Assembly (NCBI RefSeq): GCF_016429195.1
Contig: NZ_JAELUF010000029.1
Coordinates: 1 to 33,479, forward strand
Source of the DNA: Brevundimonas sp. ASV9
GTDB taxonomy: Bacteria; Pseudomonadota; Alphaproteobacteria; Caulobacterales; Caulobacteraceae
Length of the DNA: 33,479 bases
Direction: 5' to 3'
The position numbers and the translations under genes are program-made. The notes beneath the pieces were generated by a model. The model did no database searches. It was not told the origin of the DNA and was given only the letters and a program-made list of their open reading frames with translations. Below are positions 1 through 7,745 of this stretch, in pieces. How positions within the stretch are numbered: the first letter of the stretch is position 1; each line of letters opens with the position of its first letter.

Positions 1-1
1 G

Positions 2-1636
2 TGCCGCGAGATCGAGATCAAGGTCGCGCAAGGCGCCAAGCCCGGCGAGGGCGGGCAGTTGCCCGGCTTCAAGGTCACCGAGTTCATCGCCCGGATGCGC
101 CACGCCGTGCCCGGCACGACCCTGATCTCGCCGCCGCCGCACCACGACATCTATTCGATCGAGGACCTGGCCCAGCTCATCTACGACCTGAAGGCCATCA
201 ACCCCGATGCGCGGGTGACGGTGAAGCTGGTGTCCGCCTCGGGCATCGGCGCCATCGCCTCGGGCGTGGCCAAGGCCAACGCTGACGCCATCCTGATCGC
301 CGGCCACAACGGCGGCACCGGCGCCTCGCCGCAGACCTCGATCAAGCACGCAGGCCTGCCGTGGGAGATCGGCCTGGCCGAGGCCCACCAGGTGCTGACG
401 CTGAACAATCTGCGCGGCTCGGTCACGCTGAGGACCGATGGGGGCGTCCGCACCGGCCGCGACGTGGTCATCGCCGCCATGTTGGGCGCCGAGGAATACG
501 GCGTCGGCACCGCCGCCCTAATCGCCATGGGCTGTCTGATGGTGCGGCAGTGCCATTCCAACACCTGCCCCGTCGGCGTCTGCTCCCAGGACGAGCGGCT
601 GCGCGAGAAGTTCACCGGCACGCCTGACAAGGTGGTGAACCTGTTCACCTTCATCGCCGAGGAGACGCGAGAAATCCTGGCCTCCATCGGCGCGCGCACG
701 ATGGACGAGATCATCGGCCGCACTGATCTGCTGCGTCAGGTCCGTCGCGGCGGCTCGCACCTGGACGACCTGGACCTGAACCCCCTGCTGGTTCAGGTGG
801 ACGAGGGCGCGGCCGGCAAATGGGCCGACAAGACGATCCGCAAGCCCATCGCCGACAGCCTGGACGCCGCCGTGCTGAAGGACGCCGTGCGTTTCCTGGA
901 TCGTGGCCAGACGCTGGAGCTGTCCTATCCGCTGAACAACACCCAGCGCACGGTCGGCGCGGCCCTATCCTCAGCCATCGTGCGCCGCTTCGGCGCGCAA
1001 GGCCCGGCGGGCCGTCTGAAGCTTCGGCTGGAAGGCATTGCTGGCCAGAGCTTCGGCGCCTTTGCGGCCAGGGGACTGGAACTGCACCTGACGGGCGAGG
1101 CCAACGACTATGTCGGCAAGGGGCTGTCGGGCGCCGAAATCTCGATCCGCACGCCGGAATGGCGCGAGGATCAGCTGATCTGCGGCAACACCACCCTGTA
1201 TGGCGCGACCTCCGGCCGGCTGTTCGTCGCCGGCGCGGCGGGCGAGCGGTTTGCGGTCAGGAACTCGGGCGCTGAGGCGGTGGTCGAGGGCCTGGGCGCG
1301 CACGGCTGCGAATATATGACCGGCGGGCGCGTGGTCGTCCTGGGTTCGGTCGGCTGGAACCTGGCGGCGGGCATGAGCGGCGGCGAGCTGTTCGTGCTGG
1401 ACCAACCCGGCTATGCCGAGCGCGCTTTGAACGGCGACCTGGCGGGCGTGACCGACATGGACGCACAGGCGGCCGATCGACTGAAGGGCCTGATCGAGGC
1501 CCATCTGGCGGCGACGGCCTCGCCCCTGGCGCGGCGTCTGCTGGCGGATTGGGACAACAGCTTGAAACGCTTCGTCCGCATCGTGCCCCTGACCGACATC
1601 GTCGCCCGCACGGAACGCCTGAAGACCTCCGCCTGA
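2..1636 (+). CDS. gltB: Glutamate synthase (NADPH) large subunit, C-terminal part
   Basis: This is the last 544 codons of the large (alpha) subunit of glutamate synthase, which makes two glutamates from glutamine and 2-oxoglutarate; the 5' two thirds lie outside the window. The frame is already open at base 2 and begins with the GltB signature KVAQGAKPGEGGQLPG. It continues through the FMN-binding synthase domain (GGTGASP, LRTDGGVRTGRD). The 3Fe-4S cysteines are visible as C-x5-C-x4-C, with codons at 533, 551 and 566. The C-terminal third is the glycine-rich beta-helix domain (CGNTTLYGAT, GAHGCEYMTGGRVVVLG). The gene is followed 29 bases later by an ammonium transporter on the same strand, consistent with a nitrogen-assimilation unit. 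The partner gltD is not in the window. Confidence 0.97.
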   Translation, partial: CREIEIKVAQGAKPGEGGQLPGFKVTEFIARMRHAVPGTTLISPPPHHDIYSIEDLAQLIYDLKAINPDARVTVKLVSASGIGAIASGVAKANADAILIAGHNGGTGASPQTSIKHAGLPWEIGLAEAHQVLTLNNLRGSVTLRTDGGVRTGRDVVIAAMLGAEEYGVGTAALIAMGCLMVRQCHSNTCPVGVCSQDERLREKFTGTPDKVVNLFTFIAEETREILASIGARTMDEIIGRTDLLRQVRRGGSHLDDLDLNPLLVQVDEGAAGKWADKTIRKPIADSLDAAVLKDAVRFLDRGQTLELSYPLNNTQRTVGAALSSAIVRRFGAQGPAGRLKLRLEGIAGQSFGAFAARGLELHLTGEANDYVGKGLSGAEISIRTPEWREDQLICGNTTLYGATSGRLFVAGAAGERFAVRNSGAEAVVEGLGAHGCEYMTGGRVVVLGSVGWNLAAGMSGGELFVLDQPGYAERALNGDLAGVTDMDAQAADRLKGLIEAHLAATASPLARRLLADWDNSLKRFVRIVPLTDIVARTERLKTSA

Positions 1637-1665
1637 CACCGAACCGCCTGCCTTAGAAAGCCGCC

Positions 1666-2979
1666 ATGACCCGATCCGCCGCCCTCGCCGTCACGCTCGT
1701 CGCCGGGGCGGCGGCCTTCGCCTCACCGGCCCTGGCGGCCCCGGCCCTGCTGGCGCATCAGGCGCCGCTGGTCATCGATACGGCGGCGACCGCCTGGATT
1801 CTGACCTCGACGGCGCTGGTGCTGCTGATGACCCTGCCGGGTCTGGCCCTGTTCTACGGCGGCATGGTCAGGAAGAAGAACATCATCAGCGTGGTCGCCC
1901 AGTCGGCGGCCGCCTTCGCCATCGTCTCGGTGTTGTGGTTCCTGGTCGGCTACAGCCTGTCGTTCGGCAAGGGACCGGACGCGATCAACGGCTTCATCGG
2001 CGGGGTGCAAGCGGCCTTCCTGAACGGCGTCACCGCCCAGACGGCCCACAGCCTGCTGCCCGGCCTGCCCGAACTGCTGTTTGTCGCCTTCCAGATGACC
2101 TTCGCCATCATCACCCCGGCCCTGATCGCCGGCGCCTTCGCCGAGCGGATGAAGTTCTCGGCCAGCCTGCTGTTCTTTGGCCTGTGGCACCTGATCGTCT
2201 ATGCGCCGATCTGTCATCAGGTCTGGGGCGGCGGCTATCTGGGCGGACTGGGCGTGCTCGACTTTGCGGGCGGCGCGGTCGTCCACGTCAACGCCGGGAT
2301 CGCCGGCCTGGTCTGCGCCTTGGTGCTGGGGCCGCGTCACGGCTTCGGGCGCGACAACATGGCCCCCGCCAACCTGGTCTATAGCGCCATCGGCACCGGC
2401 CTGCTGCTGGTCGGCTGGCTGGGGTTCAACGCCGGGTCAGCGGGCGCGGCGGACGCGCTGGCCGCCACCGCCGCGTTCAATACGATCCTGGCCGCCGGCA
2501 GCGCCGCCCTGGGCTGGATGACCATCGAATGGTTCGACCGCAAGCGCCCGACCCTGCTGGGCCTGCTGTCGGGCGTCGTCGGCGGTCTGGTCGCCATCAC
2601 CCCCGCCGCCGGCTTCGTCGATCCCAAGGGCGCTTTTTTCATCGGCCTGATCGGCGGCCCGGCCTGCTATGCGGGCGCGGTCTGGCTGAAGCACGCGCTG
2701 AAATACGATGACAGTCTGGACGCGTTTGGCGTGCACGGCGTCGGCGGCATCGTTGGCGCCCTGCTGACCGGCGTCTTCGCCACCACGACCGTCAACGCCC
2801 TGTCGGATGGGGCGACCGTGTGGAAACAGGCGGTCGGCCTGGTCGGCGTCATCGCCTGGAGCGCCGTCGGCACCTTCGTCGTCCTGATGATCTGCAAGTT
2901 CACCACGGGCCTGCGCGTCACCAAGGACGAAGAGGTCGAGGGGCTGGACTATACCCAGCACGGCGAGGCCATCCACTAA
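1666..2979 (+). CDS. amt: Ammonium transporter (Amt family)
   Basis: This 437-residue inner-membrane ammonium channel of the Amt/MEP/Rh family has a cleavable signal peptide (residues 1 to about 25, ending PALAA) followed by eleven expected membrane segments. Family hallmarks are LPGLALFYGGMVRKKN (57-72), LDFAGG with the conserved Asp at 199, and the two pore histidines in VVHVNAG (His207) and FGVHGVGG (His357). The length matches typical AmtB. The ATG at 1666 follows an AGAAAG-like weak Shine-Dalgarno. It lies directly behind gltB, so uptake and assimilation of ammonium may be co-transcribed. Amt genes are often paired with a P-II gene (glnK), but none is adjacent here; the next gene is a heat-shock protein. 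Confidence 0.96.
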   Translation: MTRSAALAVTLVAGAAAFASPALAAPALLAHQAPLVIDTAATAWILTSTALVLLMTLPGLALFYGGMVRKKNIISVVAQSAAAFAIVSVLWFLVGYSLSFGKGPDAINGFIGGVQAAFLNGVTAQTAHSLLPGLPELLFVAFQMTFAIITPALIAGAFAERMKFSASLLFFGLWHLIVYAPICHQVWGGGYLGGLGVLDFAGGAVVHVNAGIAGLVCALVLGPRHGFGRDNMAPANLVYSAIGTGLLLVGWLGFNAGSAGAADALAATAAFNTILAAGSAALGWMTIEWFDRKRPTLLGLLSGVVGGLVAITPAAGFVDPKGAFFIGLIGGPACYAGAVWLKHALKYDDSLDAFGVHGVGGIVGALLTGVFATTTVNALSDGATVWKQAVGLVGVIAWSAVGTFVVLMICKFTTGLRVTKDEEVEGLDYTQHGEAIH

Positions 2980-2996
2980 CCCCACAGGCGCTGCTG

Positions 2997-3023
2997 GTTG
3001 ATCCCGCCCTCGCCAGCCCCCAT
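2997..3023 (+). promoter_or_regulatory. Candidate sigma-32 (RpoH) promoter for ibpA
   Basis: A GTTGAT hexamer (2997-3002), resembling the CTTGAA -35 box, is followed after 15 bases by CCCCAT (3018-3023), an exact match to the core of the RpoH -10 box. It lies about 70 bases upstream of the small heat-shock gene, a well-known RpoH target class. The -35 match is imperfect, so this is a prediction from position and sequence only. Confidence 0.45.
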
Positions 3024-3039
3024 CTTCATCTGTGACGGA

Positions 3040-3088
3040 CGGTCTTGCCGATTGCGGGAGACCGACCGCTCGGTCGCTGACGCAAGGA
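3040..3088 (+). promoter_or_regulatory. Candidate RNA thermometer in the ibpA leader
   Basis: The leader upstream of ibpA can fold in competing ways. CGGTCT (3040-3045) pairs with AGACCG (3059-3064), with an inner CCG/CGG stem. GACCGA (3060-3065) alternatively pairs with TCGGTC (3070-3075). The stretch TCTTGC (3043-3048) can pair with the Shine-Dalgarno GCAAGG (3082-3087), hiding it. Small heat-shock genes of alphaproteobacteria often carry ROSE-type thermometers with such anti-SD pairing. No strict ROSE consensus is proven here; this is inferred from base pairing alone. Confidence 0.35.
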
Positions 3089-3094
3089 CCCCAG

Positions 3095-3532
3095 ATGACG
3101 ACGACGCGCACCCTCTTGTTCGACAGCCCCTTTCTGCTGGGCTTCGACCATACCCGCGCCCTGATCGACCGCGCCGCCAAGGCCGCGGCCGAAAGCTATC
3201 CGCCTTACAATGTCGAACAGATCGGCGGTGCGGGCGTCCGCATCAGCCTGGCCGTCGCCGGGTTTGCGCCGGACGAACTGGCCATAACTCTGGACGGCCG
3301 CCAGCTGACCATCGCCGGCAAGCGCGACGACGCCGGCAGGGGTGAACAGGCCTTTCTGCATCGCGGCATCGCGGCGCGCGGCTTCGTTCGCAACTTCGTC
3401 CTGGCCGACGGGCTGGAGGTTGAGGGCGCCCGACTGGAGCACGGCCTGCTCCACGTCGACCTGATCCGGCCCGAGGCCGAGCGCCAGGTGCGGCGGATTC
3501 CGATTACGTCCGGGCCGATCACGGCCGGGTGA
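3095..3532 (+). CDS. ibpA: Small heat-shock protein, Hsp20/IbpA type
   Basis: This 145-residue cytoplasmic holdase chaperone of the alpha-crystallin family binds unfolding proteins until the DnaK system can refold them. The N-terminus has the IbpA-class pattern (SPFLLGFDHTRALID), then SYPPYNVEQ and the alpha-crystallin domain (VRISLAVAGFAPDELAITL, FLHRGIAARGFVRNFVLADG, LEHGLLHVDL). The C-terminal RRIPI contains the I-x-I-like anchor. I chose the ATG at 3095, not the upstream in-frame codon at 3032, because AAGGA (3084-3088) sits 6 bases before it and homology starts there. The downstream DUF1150 gene is a classic alphaproteobacterial partner. Heat induction is likely given the upstream RpoH-like promoter and structured leader. 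Confidence 0.93.
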   Translation: MTTTRTLLFDSPFLLGFDHTRALIDRAAKAAAESYPPYNVEQIGGAGVRISLAVAGFAPDELAITLDGRQLTIAGKRDDAGRGEQAFLHRGIAARGFVRNFVLADGLEVEGARLEHGLLHVDLIRPEAERQVRRIPITSGPITAG

Positions 3533-3551
3533 AAACCACAGCCATTCGAAC

Positions 3552-3569
3552 CGCCCGGCGATCCGGGCG
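3552..3569 (+). other. Intercistronic hairpin between ibpA and the DUF1150 gene
   Basis: A perfect 7-bp stem CGCCCGG/CCGGGCG closes a CGAT tetraloop in the 64-base gap between the two heat-shock genes. It is followed by TTGTC, not a true U-tract. It could be a leaky terminator or an mRNA stabiliser that sets the ratio of the two products. Confidence 0.4.
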
Positions 3570-3596
3570 TTGTCAAATATGAAGGAGGCGGTCCTA

Positions 3597-3848
3597 ATGA
3601 CGCCGATGACGATGACCAAGGAAGACTTTGCCGGACTGGGCGCCCCCGACCTCGTGTATGTGCGCGAGATCAAGGCCTCGGACCTGCTTGAAGAGGCGGT
3701 CGAGATCAAGGACGTGGATCTGAACCCCGGCCAGATGCTCTATGCCGTTCATAGCGCCGACGGCGAGCGTCTGGCGGTCATGATCGACCGCGACACCGCC
3801 TTCGCCGCCGCCGTGGCGCATGAGCTGGAGCCGGTTTCCGTTCACTGA
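3597..3848 (+). CDS. DUF1150 family protein
   Basis: An 83-residue acidic, soluble protein of the DUF1150 family, recognised from the motifs DLVYVREI near the N-terminus and YAVHSADGERLAVMIDRDTAFAAA in the second half. The family is almost confined to alphaproteobacteria and typically sits directly after an Hsp20 gene, as here; its function is not established. The ATG at 3597 is preferred over an upstream TTG because a strong AAGGAGG (3582-3588) sits 8 bases before it. It probably shares the ibpA transcript. A role in heat-shock or protein quality control is inference from context only. Confidence 0.88.
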   Translation: MTPMTMTKEDFAGLGAPDLVYVREIKASDLLEEAVEIKDVDLNPGQMLYAVHSADGERLAVMIDRDTAFAAAVAHELEPVSVH

Positions 3849-3858
3849 TCTGATGGAT

Positions 3859-3878
3859 GGCGGCGCGCAGGCGCCGCC
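3859..3878 (+). terminator. Hairpin between convergent DUF1150 gene and ptsN
   Basis: GGCGGCGC (3859-3866) and GCGCCGCC (3871-3878) form an 8-bp perfect stem with a GCAG loop. It lies in the 32-base gap between two convergent genes. There is only a weak U-rich tail on either strand, so efficient intrinsic termination is uncertain. Confidence 0.4.
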
Positions 3879-3880
3879 GT

Positions 3881-4348
3881 TCAGGCCGCCGTAGCGGCCG
3901 TGGCGTCCTTGACGAACAGGGCGCGGATCGCATCGGTCGTGCGCGCCTGTCTCAGCTGCTCACGCAGTTCGGGCGACCGTAGCGCGCGCGACACCGCCGC
4001 CAATGCGCGCAGATGCTCGGCGCCCGCCTTGGGCGGGGCAAACAGGCCGACGATCAGATCGACCGGCCGGTCGTCCACCGCATCATAGGCCACAGGCGTA
4101 TCCAGCCGCACGAACACCGCCGTCACCTTCTCAACCTCGGTGAGACGTGCGTGCGGCACCGCGACCCCGGACCCCAGCCCGGTCGATCCCAGCGTCTCGC
4201 GCTCCATCAAGGCGTCAAAGATGCGGGCTTCGTCGAGGCCCAGCGCATGCGACGCCGCCTCCGCCAGCGCGTGAAGCGCCTGTCGCTTGGACGACGCGCC
4301 GCTGCGCAGCACCACGCCCTTGGGCGCGAGCAGATCACCGATGTCCAT
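3881..4348 (-). CDS. ptsN: PTS IIA-like nitrogen regulatory protein PtsN (EIIA-Ntr)
   Basis: A 155-residue single-domain protein of the PTS EIIA type 2 fold, the phosphate acceptor at the end of the nitrogen PTS (PtsP-NPr-PtsN). It does not carry sugar but regulates potassium, nitrogen and stress functions. The phosphorylated histidine is His66 in GVAVPHARLT. I chose the ATG at 4348 (MDIGDLLAP) because GAGG lies 8 bases before it; the upstream in-frame start adds six residues. It is the last gene of the rpoN-hpf-ptsN group, an arrangement conserved in many proteobacteria. About 80 bases separate it from hpf. Confidence 0.93.
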   Translation of the reverse strand: MDIGDLLAPKGVVLRSGASSKRQALHALAEAASHALGLDEARIFDALMERETLGSTGLGSGVAVPHARLTEVEKVTAVFVRLDTPVAYDAVDDRPVDLIVGLFAPPKAGAEHLRALAAVSRALRSPELREQLRQARTTDAIRALFVKDATAATAA

Positions 4349-4426
4349 TACACAACCTCGATACACGCAGCAGACAACGGCGCGGCCGCCCGTTTAGAGA
4401 CAACCGCGCCGAAGTCAAACTGAGGC

Positions 4427-5071
4427 TTAGTTCACCGAACCGTTGGACTTGGCCGTCCGTTCGGGATCGATCCATCCCACATTGCCGTCAGGGCGACGAT
4501 AGACGACCGCCAGACCGCCGTGGGCCGCGTTGCGGAACAGCACGACCGGATAGCCCGTCATGTCCAGTTCCAGCACAGCCCGTCCGACCGTGATGGTGCG
4601 GATTTCGTGCTCGGTCTCGGCGATGACCATGCCCACCGGCGGCGGGCCGTCGTTCTCGCCGGTGTCGCCGAAGACATCGTCTTCCACACTGTCGGGATCA
4701 CGCAGCACGATGCTGCGTGCGACTTCGCGGGCGGCGTTTTCGGTCTTCTCGGGCGATAGACCTTTGGGTCCGATGTGGTGATCCTTGAGCCGGCGCTTGT
4801 AGCGGCGAACTCGCTTTTCGAGCCGATCCAGCGCCTCGGTGAAGGCCGAGTGGGCGTCGCCGCCCATTCCGGTCGTCACCAGGGTCTGGCCCGACGCGAG
4901 GCGGACCCAACAATCCACCTTGAAGTTGTGGCCGTCCTTGGACACCACGACCTCGGCGTCTTCACCGCCTCGGGCGAAGTATTTTCCGACCCCTTCTTCG
5001 AGTTCCTGGGAGATGCGCGAGCCTAACGCTTCGCCGACATCCACTTGCTTGCCGCTGACTTGGACTTGCAT
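4427..5071 (-). CDS. hpf: Ribosome hibernation promoting factor, long form
   Basis: A 214-residue long-form HPF (HPF/RaiA family), which binds the 30S decoding region and dimerises 70S ribosomes into inactive 100S particles in stationary phase. The N-terminal HPF domain (residues 1 to about 100) begins MQVQVSGKQVDVGEAL and carries the basic RLEKRVRRYKRRLKDHH helix. A linker rich in Asp/Glu follows, then the C-terminal dimerisation domain (EIRTITVGRAVLELDMTGYPVVLF). I chose the ATG at 5071 on homology; the upstream in-frame start at 5116 would add 15 unconserved residues and neither has a strong Shine-Dalgarno. The gene sits between rpoN and ptsN. Confidence 0.94.
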   Translation of the reverse strand: MQVQVSGKQVDVGEALGSRISQELEEGVGKYFARGGEDAEVVVSKDGHNFKVDCWVRLASGQTLVTTGMGGDAHSAFTEALDRLEKRVRRYKRRLKDHHIGPKGLSPEKTENAAREVARSIVLRDPDSVEDDVFGDTGENDGPPPVGMVIAETEHEIRTITVGRAVLELDMTGYPVVLFRNAAHGGLAVVYRRPDGNVGWIDPERTAKSNGSVN

Positions 5072-5145
5072 GCCGATAGAACGCGCCCGACCCGATTTGG
5101 TGTCAATCCAGATCACCGATTTGTGGTCACGCTTGGCCGCGTATG

Positions 5146-6645
5146 TCAGCCCGTCTTCATCATCCGGCGGCGCTCGACCGAGGACGGAATCCTCAAGGCT
5201 TCCCGATATTTGGCCACGGTGCGCCGCGCGATGTCGATGCCCGTTTCCTTAAGGATTTCGACGATCCGGTCGTCGGACAAAACGTCGCCCTCCAGCCCCT
5301 CGCCGTCGATCATGGATTTGATCTTGTGACGGACGGCTTCGGCCGAATGGGTCGATGCGCCGTCCACCGACTGGATGGCGGCGGTGAAGAAGAATTTCAG
5401 CTCGAACACGCCCCGCGGCGTGGCGATATATTTGTTCGAGGTGACGCGGCTGACGGTGGATTCGTGCATGCCGATGGCGTCGGCGACGGTCTTCAGATTG
5501 AGCGGCCTCAGGAACTCGACGCCGAAGGCCAGGAAGGCGTCCTGCTGGCGTACGATCTCGGACGACACCTTCAGAATGGTCTTGGCCCGCTGATCCAGCG
5601 ACTTGACCAGCCAGTTGGCCTGTGCGGCGCAGTCGGCGACGAAGGTCTTTTCGGTGTCCGAGCGCGCGCCGGCCTGGACCAGGCCGTGATAGCGCTTGTC
5701 GACCAGCAGGCGCGGCAGGGTGTCGGCGTTCAGCTCGACCCGCCAGCCGCCGGCGGGATCGGGCCGCACATGCACGTCCGGCACGACCGTCTGCGCCGGC
5801 TCGCCGCCGAAGCCTGCGCCCGGACGCGGCGTCAGCGCCCGCAGTTCGGCGATCATGTCGGTCAGGTCCTCGCCATCGACTTCGCAGACGCGGCGCAGGC
5901 CCGCCAGATCGCGCTTGGCCAGCAGGTCCAGATTGTCCAGCAGCGCCGCCATCGCCGGATCGAACCGATTGCGCTCGATCAGTTGCAGCTTCAGGCATTC
6001 CGGCACCGACCGCGCCATGATGCCGGTCGGCTCGAAGCCGTGACAGACGCTCAGCACCGCCTCGATCCGCGCCAGCGGCACGCCCAGCCGGTCGGCGAAC
6101 TCGGTCAGTTCTCCGCGCAGATAGCCGCCCTCGTCGGTCGCATCGATCAGGGTCAGGGCGATGCCGTGGTCGGCCGGCGACAGGCCCGCGCTCGACGCCT
6201 GGGCTTGCAGGTGTTCCCACAGGGTTAGCTCGTGCGCGTCGGGCCGTTCGCCCTCGCCTTCGAACATCTGGCCGCCCTTACCGGCGCTGGACCAGTCCGA
6301 CAGACCCGGCTGGGCCTCGTCGGTCATCCGGTCGCTGACGCGCTCGCCCGGCGCGGCGTCGCCGTAGACATCGTCGGAACCGGCGTCCATCGAGGACGCC
6401 GCTGCGTCCGCGACGCCGTCGCCGAAGGACATTTCGCTATCCGAAGCCGCCTCGACGCGCTCGATCGGCTCGGGCGTCTCGCTTTCCGGTTCCTCGCGTT
6501 GCAACAGCGGATTGCGCTCCAGCTCGGCCTCAACGAAGTCCTCCAGCTCGAGGTTCGACAGTTGCAGCAGCTTGATCGCCTGCTGCAGCTGGGGCGTGAT
6601 GACCAGCCCCTGCCCCTGCCTGACCTCTAACCTTTGCCCGATCAC
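5146..6645 (-). CDS. rpoN: RNA polymerase sigma-54 factor
   Basis: A 499-residue sigma-54 that directs RNA polymerase to -24/-12 promoters and needs an AAA+ activator. Region I is the glutamine/leucine-rich start (GLVITPQLQQAIKLLQLSN). An acidic region II follows (about 50-120), then the core-binding domain. The HTH region contains SRVTSNKYIATPRGVFELK. The RpoN box ARRTVAKYRE lies at residues 473-482. The start is a GTG at 6645 with a weak GGAAG upstream; no better start precedes the conserved region I. In Caulobacterales sigma-54 drives late flagellar and polar-development genes, which fits the flagellar genes elsewhere in this window. It is separated from lptB by a long inverted repeat. Confidence 0.97.
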   Translation of the reverse strand: MIGQRLEVRQGQGLVITPQLQQAIKLLQLSNLELEDFVEAELERNPLLQREEPESETPEPIERVEAASDSEMSFGDGVADAAASSMDAGSDDVYGDAAPGERVSDRMTDEAQPGLSDWSSAGKGGQMFEGEGERPDAHELTLWEHLQAQASSAGLSPADHGIALTLIDATDEGGYLRGELTEFADRLGVPLARIEAVLSVCHGFEPTGIMARSVPECLKLQLIERNRFDPAMAALLDNLDLLAKRDLAGLRRVCEVDGEDLTDMIAELRALTPRPGAGFGGEPAQTVVPDVHVRPDPAGGWRVELNADTLPRLLVDKRYHGLVQAGARSDTEKTFVADCAAQANWLVKSLDQRAKTILKVSSEIVRQQDAFLAFGVEFLRPLNLKTVADAIGMHESTVSRVTSNKYIATPRGVFELKFFFTAAIQSVDGASTHSAEAVRHKIKSMIDGEGLEGDVLSDDRIVEILKETGIDIARRTVAKYREALRIPSSVERRRMMKTG

Positions 6646-6746
6646 GTCCGAAATCTTCCCGCCCGGCCGCCGAGTGGCCCGGAACTTGCTGGGACAGAAT
6701 GTCGCCGAACCGGTTAACGCGAGACGAACGCGGCCTCAGACCCTTT

Positions 6747-6914
6747 CGTCATCCTCCGGCAAGCCGCGTCTTCGCGGCGCAGACCGGGAGACCCAGCGGC
6801 GCCGCAGGCGATGCTTCAGCCGCACGATGTTGGAAAATCCTAGTCTGCGACAGGTTCGCGCTGTCGCGCGCCGCTGGGTCCCCCGGTCTCGCTACGCTCG
6901 CCGGAGGATGACGG
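6747..6914. repeat. Long imperfect inverted repeat (REP/BIME-like) between lptB and rpoN
   Basis: Left arm 6747-6802 and right arm 6868-6914 are inverted copies. The outer CGTCATCCTCCGGC is mirrored by GCCGGAGGATGACG, and inner AGACCGGGAGACCCAGCGG by its near-complement. Between these the arms differ: the left has its own perfect hairpin GCCGCG-TCTT-CGCGGC (6763-6778). The spacer is about 65 bases. It fills most of the 279-base gap between rpoN and lptB and holds no credible gene. Repeats of this build, two head-to-head GC-rich units, are REP-like elements of unknown function. Confidence 0.75.
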
Positions 6915-6924
6915 CACCCGCAGA

Positions 6925-7716
6925 TCAGATGTAGTTTTCGCCCAGATACACCCGGCGCACTTCGGCGTCGTGGATCGCCTCGTCGGACGTGCCTTCGAAC
7001 AGCACCGCGCCGTTCGAGATGATCGATACCCGGTCGGTGATGTCCAGGGTCTCGCGCACATTGTGGTCGGTGATCAGCACGCCGATGCCCTGGCTGGCCA
7101 GATAGCGGATCACAGTGCGGATGTCGGCGATGGCCAAGGGGTCGATGCCGGCGAAGGGTTCGTCCAGCAGCATGAAGGACGGCCGTCCGGCCAGCGCCCG
7201 CGCGATCTCCACCCGCCGACGCTCGCCGCCCGACAGGGCCGTCGCCCGCGCATGGCGCAGATGGTCGATGTGCAGTTCGTTCAGCAGGCGGTCGGTCTCG
7301 GCGCGGATCTGGTCGCGCGGATAGTTCAGCTCGACCACCGCCTTGACGTTCTGCTCGACCGTCATGCCGCGAAAGATCGAGGCTTCCTGCGCCAGATAGC
7401 CCAGGCCCATGCGGCTGCGCTGATACATCGGCTGGCCGGTGATGTTCTCGCCGTCCAGCCAGATTGCGCCCGAATCCGGCGGGATCAGGCCGGTGATCAT
7501 GTAGAAGCAGGTGGTCTTGCCGGCGCCGTTGGGACCCAGCAGGCCCGCGACCTCGCCGCGCTGGACCGTCAGCGACACGTCGCGCACCACCTGACGCTGG
7601 CCGAACGACCGGGCCAGGTTCATCACCCGCAGGCCCTTTTCCGCAGCCGCGGGCGCCACGGCGGCCGGTTGCGGCCGCTCGTCCAGGTTCAGGGCTGACA
7701 GTTCCTTGCGCGCCAA
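6925..7716 (-). CDS. lptB: LPS export ABC transporter ATP-binding protein LptB
   Basis: A 263-residue ATPase subunit of the LptB2FGC complex that extracts lipopolysaccharide from the inner membrane and pushes it along the LptA bridge. Visible motifs are Walker A GPNGAGKTT (61-69), the Q-loop region YLAQEASIF, signature LSGGE (161-165), Walker B FMLLDE (181-186) and the switch His218 in ITDHNV. The C-terminal EVRRVYLGENY is typical of LptB. The marked start is a TTG at 7716 with a poor ribosome site, and the first ~28 residues are low-complexity, so translation could begin later, for example at Met32. It lies 29 bases after lptA in the same transcript. Confidence 0.95.
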   Translation of the reverse strand: MARKELSALNLDERPQPAAVAPAAAEKGLRVMNLARSFGQRQVVRDVSLTVQRGEVAGLLGPNGAGKTTCFYMITGLIPPDSGAIWLDGENITGQPMYQRSRMGLGYLAQEASIFRGMTVEQNVKAVVELNYPRDQIRAETDRLLNELHIDHLRHARATALSGGERRRVEIARALAGRPSFMLLDEPFAGIDPLAIADIRTVIRYLASQGIGVLITDHNVRETLDITDRVSIISNGAVLFEGTSDEAIHDAEVRRVYLGENYI

Positions 7717-7745
7717 ATGCTCAGGTCCGTGACGGCCAGACGGCC

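Noticed and set aside
5143..6228. Long plus-strand open frame (361 codons) opposite rpoN
   Set aside because: It is antisense to a fully recognisable sigma-54 gene; long antisense frames are expected at this GC content and the translation shows no family.
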